DNA of 64,000 bases, taken from NCBI GenBank assembly GCA_027886175.1, contig JAJNNQ010000024.1, positions 32,901,001 to 32,965,000 of the forward strand, in the 5' to 3' direction. Numbering within the stretch: position 1 is the first letter of the stretch; each line of letters begins with the position of its first letter. Positions 13,317 to 22,633 of this stretch are shown here, one piece after another. The position numbers and the translations under genes were made by a program. The notes beneath the pieces are model-generated. The model was not told where the DNA came from and did no database searches. It saw only the letters and a list, made by a program, of their open reading frames with translations. This DNA comes from Phylloscopus collybita. Taxonomy: Eukaryota; Chordata; Aves; Passeriformes; Phylloscopidae.

Positions 13317-13748
13317 TTATTGCCCTTCCCGGGACACATTCCAGCATCTCAATGTCTTGTCCTGCAGGACTGAACACAGGATACAAGGTGTGCACAAGTT
13401 CATGAGGACAATCACTGCCCTGGTCCTGCTGGCCACACTATTTCTGATACAGTCCAAGATGCCATTGGTCTTCTTGGCCACCTGAGACCATGCTGGCTCA
13501 TGTTCAGCCAGCTGGTTGTCAAACAGCACCTGCAAGTCCTTTTTCACTGGGCAGTTTTTCAGCCACTCTGCCCCCAGCCTGTAGCACTGCCAGGGGTTGT
13601 GATCCAAGGGCAGGACCCAACACTTGGCTTGGACCCATGGATCCAGCCTGTCCAGATCCCTCTGTGGAGCCCTCCTGCCCTCCTGCAGATCCACCCAACC
13701 TGGTTCATCTGTGAACTTACTGAGAATTCCCTTGATGCCCTCCCTCAT
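13317..13748 (-). pseudogene. CR1 ORF2 remnant: reverse transcriptase C-terminal part
   Basis: A 143-codon open stretch recognisable as the CR1 reverse transcriptase tail: RDLDRLDPW, YRLGAEWL, QVAKKTNGIL and CIRNSVASRTR match the family in order. The catalytic F-A-D-D box appears as F-T-D-E, so an active-site aspartate is lost. Upstream, FNTFIDVLDE (another RT motif, at about 13,750-13,785) is readable only after a one-base frame change. The frame ends in sequence that no longer matches. It is a dead fragment, part of the surrounding CR1 copy. Confidence 0.85.
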
Positions 13749-13860
13749 CTAGAACATCAATAAAGGTGTTAAACAGGACTCTCCCCAACCCTTTCTCCTG
13801 GGTTGCTGGGGGTCTCTTCTGCTCCCTGCCCCTACGTACCAGGTCAGGGGGCCAGCTATC

Positions 13861-14181
13861 CTAAAGATAATTTGCCTTACTGTTATAGATTGAGGTGAAG
13901 AAGGTATTAGGTACCTCAGCCTTATCCTCATTCTTGGTGACAATGTCTCTCTCTGCATCCAATAAAGAATGGACGTTTTCCTTGGCCCTCCTCTTGTTGT
14001 CCATGTGTTTATAAAAACACTTATTATTATCTTTCATAGCAGTGGCCAGATTGAATTCTAGCTGAGCTTTCGCTTTTCTAATTTTCTTTCTAAATGACCT
14101 AATGGCATTCTTGTACTCTCCCTGAGTAGCCTGCCCCTTCTTCCAAAGGTCATAAACTCTCTTTTTTTCCCAGAGTTCCAC
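13861..14181 (-). pseudogene. CR1 ORF2 remnant: linker between endonuclease and reverse transcriptase
   Basis: A 106-codon open stretch with the CR1 ORF2 linker signature: VYDLWKKGQAT, IRKAKAQLEFNLA, KRRAKENVHSLLD and a KAEVPNTFF motif just before the reverse transcriptase domain. It is on the same strand and in the expected order relative to the C-terminal fragment, but in a different frame. About 200 residues expected between them are missing. Confidence 0.85.
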
Positions 14182-14225
14182 TGAAAGCTTCCTGTTCAGT
14201 CAGGCTGGTCTTCTTCCCTGGCTTA

Positions 14226-14461
14226 GATCGGATATCAGGAAAAATTTCTTCATCAAAATGATTGGCAAGCTTTGGAACAGGAAACTCTGTTCCATCACAG
14301 GAAAGTGATGGAGTCACCATCCCTGGAAGGATTTAAAAGACATATAGGTGTGGCACTTAGGCACACAGTTTATTGGTGGGCTTGGAAGTACTGGGTTAGT
14401 GGTTTGGCTTGGTGATCTTAACAGGTCTTTTCCTTCCTAAATCATTCTGTGATTCTATGAC
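14226..14461 (+). mobile_element. CR1 LINE 3' end, + strand, head-to-head with the 12,895-14,215 copy
   Basis: Starts 'ggatatcaggaaaaatttct', continues 'gagtcaccatccctggaagg' and 'cttggtgatcttaacaggtc', and ends CATTCTGTGATTCTATGA. It abuts the 5' side of the minus-strand CR1 within about 10 bp. Confidence 0.9.
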
Positions 14462-15624
14462 TCACTTCTGTGACATCAGCTCCACTTCTTCATAGTTGAT
14501 GCCACAACAGAGTAGGGTCCTTAGTAGAAAAGCTCCATAAAATGTCCTTCTTTTCTTGTCTGGTAATGAACTGTCCTACTGAGTCAGCTCATCAACAATT
14601 TACTGTGGAAATGGAGGGACACAAGTCACCCCAGGACAAAGTGGGAAGTGGAAATGTATTATTGTATTTCTTTGTTGTTTCCATAGGCTTGAAATATCCA
14701 AGCTATGCTAATAAAATAAATTTGAATTGTCTGAGCAGCCTCTTTTATTAATGACTTGTTAAAGAAAAGAGTTTGGCTGAGGTGTAAGTTGATTAGCTGA
14801 CTGGTAATTAACTGATACCCAGAAAAGTAACAAAGGATTTTGTCAAGTAAATAATTACTTGATCTTTTCTTTCCTCATCCTTCCTGCAGTAAATGAAAGG
14901 AATATAACATCACATGAGCAGAATGTGCTTCATTTCCAGGCTAAATAGAAAAATTTGCATATTCTTGGGTTAAATATGCCATTTTCCTAGAGATCAAGGA
15001 AAATAATAGCAGCTGCCTTCCCCACTGTTGGTGCAGTACAACTGAAGAGATTTCAAATTTTTAATTTTTTTAAACATTTGACATTTTAATATACGCGCAT
15101 CTGCTTACCACTGAGATTTTGCTTGTTCCTAGTGGTTTTCTCCTTTTGTGCCAGAGATGTTTTTGAGAGTAGCAATATAAAGAACTGCTTTTGCTGTCCA
15201 TGAGACCAAGTGACAAGCAGCGCACAATTGCATGGACAGGGTTTATAGGGTATGATAAATCACCTTCCATTGTTAGACACTAACTGATTAATTACACAAA
15301 ATACAGGTGATGAGTGGTTTATGGGTGCTTTCTTCCTTCAATTGAAAGTAATAAGAAAAGGGGAAACACTGGCAAGAGCTAATTATTCCAAATCCATTCC
15401 TACTGCTGTTTTAGGATAAAAGAAGTTTCAGCCCTTCTCTCTCACAGACTAGATTAGCCTGTCTTCCAGCCAATTTCTTGCTTCTTGACAATATTTTTCC
15501 TTCAAATTTTGCCTTAAGTAACCCTTATATCATTGGGACTTCCATTCCTACAGTAAGCGGTCACTGAGCTGTCCTTGACCAATCTCCAGTTAATCACAAG
15601 AGAGCTGGGCAGGAACTTTTTACA
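14462..15624. other. Intergenic interval, AT-rich with homeodomain/POU-like words
   Basis: No gene or repeat family is recognised. TAATTA at 14805 and 14852 and an octamer ATTTGCAT at 14953 lie within about 160 bp. This is suggestive only. Confidence 0.6.
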
Positions 15625-15918
15625 GGATCATGCAGTGATAGGACAAGGGGAGATGGGTTTAAACTGGGAGAAGGTAAGCTTAAATGGATAGTAAGAAGAA
15701 ATTCTTTAATGCGAGGGTGGTGAGACACTGGCACAGGTTGCCCAGGGAGGCTGTAGATGCCCCATTCCTGGAAGTGTTCAAGGCCAGCACGGAGCAGGCT
15801 TTGAGAAACCTGGTCTAGTGGAAGGTGTCCCTGTCTCCCATGGCAGGGGGGGTTGGAAGGAGATGATCTTTAAGGTCCTTCCAAGTGTAACCATTCTATG
15901 ATTCTGTGATTCTGTGAT
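15625..15918 (+). mobile_element. CR1 LINE, 3' end fragment
   Basis: A well-preserved tail: 'gcacaggttgcccagggagg', 'gtctagtggaaggtgtccct', 'tggcaggggggttggaagga' and three octamers (ATTCTATG, ATTCTGTG, ATTCTGTG). Confidence 0.93.
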
Positions 15919-16621
15919 CACACACTCACATTGATATGACTGGGAAGGAAAGATATACACCAGAAGTTCACACTTGAAATCAGTGATACCAGAAACTTCA
16001 GCAGTATGAATGTAGATGGGAGAAGGCCTCAGCTTGAAGAGCCTAGGCAGGACAGGTTAGCAAACTGGTGTTGACACCCCAAAGCTCGCTACTGATGGCC
16101 ACCTGCCTGTACCAGGAAATTCCTGCCTAATCCACCCAATGGCTTTGAACACTGTCAAGTCACATAAATCAGAAACATTCCAAAATATTTCCCGCAGGGT
16201 TGAACACACGTTTGCTGGAAAACAACTCTTACCTCTGCGCCACAGCAATATCATGATACTATGTATATATACATTCTTACTTTAACTGCAAGCTGCAGTG
16301 CCCTCCCTACTCTTCCCCAAAAAGTGCTGATTGCAAGAGAGAACTAGTGATGTGTTCTCCTCCACGCTCCTTCTTGCTTCCATTCATGGGAAGGGAGCTA
16401 GAATAGGAACAAAAAGAGAGGAGCACTGCTCCTGTTCTCATCATCCAAAAACTGTTACTGTCATTTTGCATCTCGAATGGACTCAGAGCTGCCTGTTCAA
16501 GCACTGTAGAGACTCCATGCTTCATGGCTCTCATCTTCCAGGATATCTTTCCTCCCGGATTTCAAATAGGGAATTTATAATTTGTCCTAAGGACAGGTGA
16601 CTCCAATGAATGGTACAATAT

Positions 16622-16806
16622 AGAGAAGCAACAGGCTGCCCAGAGAAGTGATGGAATCACCATCTCTGAAATTGTTCAAAAAACCCGTGGATGTGGCACT
16701 GGGGGACAGGGTTTAGTGGTGAGCATGGTGGTGGTAGATTAACAGTTGGACTCAGTGATCTTAGAGGATTTTTACAACCTTAATGATTCCATGATTCCAT
16801 GATTCT
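16622..16806 (+). mobile_element. CR1 LINE, 3' end fragment
   Basis: 'caacaggctgcccagagaag', 'cgtggatgtggcactggggg' and 'agttggactcagtgatctta', ending in ATTCCATG ATTCCATG ATTCTA. Same tail type as the 9,985 copy. Confidence 0.9.
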
Positions 16807-18964
16807 AAGTGAGATTGCTTTCCTTAAATGCCTCAATTCCAGCCATCTGAGGTCAAAGCAAGTCCAAGAACCAATTAGGTATGCACCTTCCATGCATGCT
16901 GTGAGTACAGAAAACCTAACAGGAGCTTCATTGACCTCAAACCAAAGCAGAATTCTTTTTCAGAAGAGAGTAAGGACCTGAGATTCATGACCTTACCTAA
17001 TTTCATCCAGCCAAAAAGGCAGACATCTAAGCTTAATTCAGTTCATAAAATCATAGACATTTAGTGCCCTTGGAGACAAAGCACCTGAGCACAATATGGG
17101 ATATGACACTGGATGTAGAAAAGTTCCAGTGATCCCAGGGCACCCTGCCTGGCCTTCAGCTGTTGCTCTGAAAGAATCTCCAATGACGCAAGATGCCAGC
17201 ATTTAAGAAAGTGAACTGAGCCTGTAAAGCAGGATTGAAACTGAAATTAACACACTTAAATATTGCTACAAACTTCATGTAAGTCTCTTGATTTTGAGAT
17301 CTGTGTATATAAATTAGCAGGCAGGAAAAGACAGCTTGCTATGTTTTTTCCTAAAAAGCTGTTTAGAAATGTAAACAATGAACTGTTATGGCATTTGCTT
17401 TTGCTATTTTAAAGCACTAGAAGAATTCCAAAGCACAAAGACAAACCAATTCCCAGACTCCTCTGAGAGTCAGTGAGAATGAGGCACATGCCATTTGTGC
17501 TTTGAAAAGTCTCTTTCCCTTGACAGATTTTCATTTGATGTTTCAGCTTAAACCAGTGTACATTTACATAGGCATTTTGCAACTGGTAAGGGCTCTGATT
17601 CACATATAAAGGTGAATTAAGCTCTGGTAAGTGGAGAAGAGCCCTCCTTCCACAATTTTCCCTGTGTCAAGTGCTTCTCCCTTGGGAATGGATGAACAAC
17701 AGGTTTATCTCCTTCCTTTCCCTGAATTTCAGCTCTGAAAATTAGTGCAAAGTGACATGAATTTTAGTTCATACTAGTACAATGGGTTGAAAGCTGCAGG
17801 TGCTTGGAGACACCTACGCAGGCTGTGTGCTTGCAGAGCAGTAACCACCAGGTGCAGAAAAGCTTCAGCTTAATCCACTGCTACAAGAAAGCAAACATCC
17901 TCATTTTGGTAAAATAGGGCCTGCTGTGGATGATACCACTGTCTCAGCTTTTGGTTTTAAAGGGTTTGGGATTCATCTTGATAGATCTGAGCAGACAGGC
18001 TTTTACTGAAAATGCGTGGAGAAAGTACCTCCCTAAAATCTGCTTTGAAAATCGATTGTAGGATTGAGCCATCCTCTGAGTGAGGGACTGTTGTGTCCCT
18101 AGTAAGTCGCACTTCTTTCCCTAAATATCTGCACTCAGGAACCCCTGCTTCCATCAGCCCTTTATAACACATTTCAGGTGGTTGTATTCATATCTGAGCC
18201 CATCAGTGCTGGGTGCTCACAGCATCCACAGAGCTGCAATCTGTGATGCTGTCATTCACCACCGCAATCAGTTGCCAAAATGCAACAATAGCCTTGAAAA
18301 TATGACTAAGAACAGCCATATTATACTGGGGAAATAATGAATATTTATATGGCTCTAGGACACGAGTCCTCTTGATAATTTACAAATGCCTGACTCCACT
18401 GAACTTCAGCACAGGCATTTCTGCTTTACCTAGCAATGAACAGGCAATCAGATCTGTTAAAGTCCATTAAAATTTCTTGGATCAGGTCCTTCTTCATGTC
18501 AGGAAACAACTTCTGTTTTTCACTCATTCAGGTGCCAATAACTTACCATGACATTACTCCAGGTGTAATTATCATCATCTCAGCACCAGTGCTCATAAAG
18601 AGCCCTCAAACTCCAGGGCACATTACAGAGTCTGATTCAACCTCTTATAATCCTACTTTTAGCATCTTACTCATGATATTTGCATATAAATCAATGGGAT
18701 AAATTACATGTTACACAGGATTGGGCTTGCAGAATCTAGAGGTGTTTGTGCCCTTTTCCTGTAACCAGTATAGACTAGACAATTCAGAAAGCTGCCAATA
18801 ATGGCTTTTGGAGCTGGAGTGTTTAGAAATCAACCTCATCATGGAAAGTAAGGCTTTAGAGCTGAGAGTCACAACTCAGGATTCCACAACTAAGATGGTG
18901 TACATGATATGACCCAATAAAAAAAAGGCCTCAGAAGAGGGACAAGTTCATAAGATGCTTAGAG
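16807..18964. other. Intergenic interval between CR1 copies
   Basis: No gene or repeat family is recognised in this 2.2 kb. Confidence 0.7.
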
Positions 18965-19365
18965 GGCTGGAGCACCTCTTCCATGGACACAGGTTGAGAC
19001 AGTAGGGATTGTTCAGGCTGGAGAAGGCTCCAGGGAGACTTTATTGTTTCTTTCAGTACTAAAAGGGGCTCCAAGAGAGCTGGGGAGGGACCTTTGACAA
19101 GGGCATGGAGTCTTAGGAAAAGGTGAGATGGTTTTGAACTGGCAGAAGGCAGACTCAGATTAGATATTAGGAAAAAATTCTTTTATGTGAAGGTGGTGAG
19201 GCACCGGAACAGGTTGTCCAGTTAAACTGTGGATGTGCATCCCTGGAATTGTTCGGGGCTTTGAGCAACCGAGCCTTTTAGAAGGTGTCCCTGCCTACGA
19301 TGGGGGTGGGGAAGTTGGAACTAGAGGATCCTTAAGATCCTTTCCAATCCAAACCATTCTGGGAT
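18965..19365 (+). mobile_element. CR1 LINE, 3' end fragment (about 400 bp)
   Basis: Includes the end of ORF2-like sequence ('gattgttcaggctggagaag', 'tagatattaggaaaaaattc'), then the 3' UTR ('tagaaggtgtccctgcctac', 'gatccttaagatcctttcca'). It lacks clear terminal octamers, stopping at ACCATTCTGGGA. Confidence 0.9.
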
Positions 19366-21879
19366 AATTACTTGTAAAATTTGAACATGTAATATGTAGG
19401 ACAAAATTCAGCTTTATTTTTATGACTGATACCTTTATTTTAACATTATGAGAACCAAGCAGTGAAAACATCTTCAAGATTTTATATCAATTTTATCTTC
19501 CCCTTTACACACATACACTGAGGAGAGGGAATAAGTACAGTCTTCCCCAACATATGTCTCCATAACGAGTTCTAAACAATCTGCTTATTAGGTCTCATTT
19601 TATGCACAAATAAAACAACCAGCAGCACAAGCCATGCTAAAGTGTTTGCACAGAGCAGAGAGAAATAAAAGTGTCCCTCATGGGTCATTCCCTGAATTTA
19701 CCTGATCACAAGGAGCTGAATACATACCATACTTGAACAGCAGTTCTTCCCCATTCCCAAGAAAAATACTATGGGATCCACACACGAAAGTGACAGGACA
19801 TATCCCTCTAGTGGTGTAAACTGACATGATTCAATTACCCACTGATCAGTTAAGCCATAAGGTTTCAGGGCAACATTAAACTGTACGGAAAGAGGATCCT
19901 TTGCCACAGGCAACCTGAGGTCACAGGAAACTACTCCATTGGCATAACAAGCACATTTTTAGTAATACTGAAAATAAGCATTTCAGTAGCTCTGTTTGGT
20001 TTTTGCTATTTCAGAAACAAGATATTCCCTCCATAGGTTGCACAGATCAAAGAAAACCCAATGCCTGGACAGAGGTAGGTTTGATCCTTTAATCAGGCCA
20101 CATTTAGATGCAAAGAATTTCAGGCTGTCACATTATATCCAGTGCAGTAATGGACTAAGCAAGGCATAGCTCAAGGTCACAGAGGAAAAGTACTGATTTT
20201 AATATGTATTCTTGTAACAGCTGGAGCAGTCAAGGTTGGTTTTGTGGAAGTCAAGTTTACCTCTACAAAATATTTTCAGGGAAAAAACCCCAAACATCTA
20301 TTATAATAGTTTGGGGCTGCCTCTTCAGTACTAACGTTCTGAGTACAGTGACTGAAAGTTTTGTCAGAGTTCAAAAGCAGAGAACCAAGCCACAGAACAA
20401 GTCAGAAGTAAATACATATTGTGTTGGAGAATACTCTAGAAACATGCCAAATAAATAAAAATTCCCTAGTGACTGAAATTAAGGCCTAGCTATGAATTTT
20501 TCTTGTATTTTTGCAGAAATCAGGATGGCCGACAACCTACAGTATTGGTATCTACCACATAAAACCCTTCATTAATTTATCTTCCCCAGTTTTAAAGCTA
20601 GTTTCATGTCTGATATGTTTTTCTAGTGTGGTGGAAAATCTTTGCATGGCCAGCATGCACATGATGAGAAAAGAAACAAGCACAAATATTTTTAATTATT
20701 TATTTAAAGCCAACTGTTAATTCAATATTATAAAAGTTGCCTACATTTTTCCACATTGTTGCCATTTTTGCTCCTGGTGAGCAAATAAAATTAAATATTT
20801 ATTATTTAATATTTAACTATTAGTTAATATTTCAAATAATTCATAGTTTTCTCCTCCAGTTTCTGAACAACTGCAATTTCAATTTTTTAATTATTTTTCT
20901 GTCGAGAACTTCTAATATTAAAATGGTTTATCATAAGAACAAAAAATCAGAGGCCTACAAGTCTCTTTATTATATAAACTGAACCTTCAAAAGTCTGAAA
21001 AGCTAAAGTGCTTTCAGCAGGCCAGAACCCTCCTCACTGTTTACAGCCAGTTTCATGCATCTTGATCAGTCTGCTACTCTTCCAGACCCCAATCTTGAAA
21101 GTCTAAACCTGTGGAAGTAATCTAGGTCTGAAAAATATAGAAAAACAGGTCTGCATATAAAAATCCATAGGGATTTTGATGATGTTTTGACAATTTAGGT
21201 GTATTGTCACTGCCATAACTAAAATAAACTTTATTTTAGTGCTTTATAGCATGACGAAAAGTAGTGATATATGTTAAATACATCTCTACCTGATGCTGGA
21301 AGCAATTATATACAAACTGAACTTCAGAAGGCAAGCTAGTTTTCGAGATAGATGTATACATTCTCAAACAGCAGTATTTACAGTAGGAAAGGTCTGTGTT
21401 TAGACTGGCGTTTCTCAGCTTACAGAAGGAAAGGTGAGAAGAAATAAGATGTGGAAAAAGAAGTCTGTGTGTTTATATGCAGGTATAATAAATTCTGCTG
21501 GCCAGCAGGGTGTAAGCACGGTGTACAGCCCCCAAGGTCTGCCCGAAGCTTCTTTGGATCGCCTTCTGAAACACAAAGCACACAGTATTATTAGGGCTTT
21601 ACTGGTACACTTTATTCTTTTCCCTTGCGCCTCAAGTCTTTCCATTTTTAGATTGTACTTGCCTCTGGATACCAACTCTGCTTGAGAAGCACTTTGCATA
21701 TTATGGGTGTAAGTATAGTACGCGTAGTAAGCACTGAGGAAACTAAATAAGGCATCAGAGGAGAGGAAAACCCCCATTTAGTAGGCAGTGCTATAAAAAA
21801 CCTCCTTCCTTCTCCCAGCCCACGAGTACGAGGAACACTTGCCTCTTCATTGCCTTCAGGAAGAAATTCTACAATGCCA
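19366..21879. other. Intergenic interval upstream of ACER3
   Basis: No gene is recognised. An AT-rich block of TTTAATATT words lies at about 20,781-20,845. Confidence 0.7.
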
Positions 21880-22072
21880 AGGTTGTGAGGCACTGGCACG
21901 GGCTGCTCAGAGAAGCTGTGGATGCCGCATCCCTGGCAGTGTCCAAGGCCAGGTTGGATGGGGCTCTGAGCTACCTGGTATAATGGAAGGTGTCCCTACC
22001 TGTGGCAGGGGGTTGGAACTGGATGATCCTTAAGGTCCCTTCCAACCCAAATCATTCTACAACGCTGTGAAG
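21880..22072 (+). mobile_element. CR1 3' end directly upstream of the ACER3 promoter
   Basis: 'ttgtgaggcactggcacggg', 'aggccaggttggatggggct' and 'taaggtcccttccaacccaa', ending in CATTCTACAACGCTGTGAA. It lies 459 bp before the ACER3 start codon and borders the CpG island. Confidence 0.92.
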
Positions 22073-22385
22073 CTCTGTTTCAACAACACGAAGGCAGCAC
22101 GCCTTACAAACACTCCATGAAAATACAGAAGGAAAGCCAAAGTGGAAAGCTGAGGGGGGAAACCTCCTCACTGCCCCCAGACCGGCTTGAAAAGGGGGTG
22201 AGGAGAGCGCCGTGATGTTGCGCGTCCCGCCTCATCCTCACAGCAGCATCGCGCGGGCTCCCTCAGAGCCAAGCATGCCCCGCGCCGATATTTCCCCACA
22301 GACGTTCCCCATATCCACGTTTTTCACCACTATGTGTTCCTCCGTCCCTGTGTGCTCCGGCCGGCAGGCCGCAGCCCTGGTCCCC

Positions 22386-22530
22386 ATGGCGACCGCGGCT
22401 CCGCCCCGCCAGGCGGGCCCAGCGCCGGCCCCGCCCGCCCTCCCGCCGCCGCTGCGCTCCGGGCCCGGAGCCCTTCTCCCTCCGCTTCCCCAGTGCCCTG
22501 CCTCCGCTCTAGGCTGGAGCGGACGCCGCA
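22386..22530 (+). promoter_or_regulatory. Upstream, out-of-frame ATG overlapping the ACER3 start (possible uORF)
   Basis: The ATG at 22386 is in a moderate context (cccc ATG g) and one frame off the main start 145 bases downstream. Its frame stays open across the ACER3 start and through the rest of exon 1, and in spliced mRNA would stop at a TAA a few codons into exon 2. Whether it matters depends on whether transcription begins upstream of 22386, which is unknown. Confidence 0.4.
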
Positions 22531-22633
22531 ATGGCTCCGGCCGCCGACCGGGAGGGTTACTGGGGTCCGCCGACCTCCACCTTGGAATGGTGCGAGGAGA
22601 ACTACGCCGTCTCCTACTACATCGCCGAGTTCT
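22531..22633 (+). CDS. ACER3: ACER3 coding exon 1 (residues 1-34 plus one base)
   Basis: Begins [20 protein letters not shown] and ends in IAEF with one base of the Trp35 codon. The start codon has a good Kozak context (G at -3, G at +4), and no in-frame upstream ATG precedes it. The donor is t|gtgagt at 22634. This cytosolic N-terminal segment carries the calcium-binding region known from the human structure: positions 19, 20, 22, 24 and 33 read Glu, Trp, Glu, Asn and Glu. Human has Asp at 19, so this copy has a conservative Asp-to-Glu change. Glu33, whose substitution by Gly causes human infantile leukodystrophy, is kept. The exon sits inside a CpG island. The frame stays open into the intron until 23058, but the strong donor and downstream homology show that this read-through is not used. 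Confidence 0.97.

Larger units (their letters stand above)
12895..14215 (-). mobile_element. CR1 LINE, about 1.3 kb with ORF2 remains, minus strand
   Basis: The longest CR1 copy here. Its 3' end is at 12,895 (reverse octamer remnant), then 3' UTR and the ORF2 C-terminal region, and upstream on the minus strand the ORF2 linker before the reverse transcriptase. It is colinear with CR1 ORF2 but lacks most of the reverse transcriptase core between about 13,860 and 13,800, so it has an internal deletion as well as 5' truncation. It cannot be active. Confidence 0.9.
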
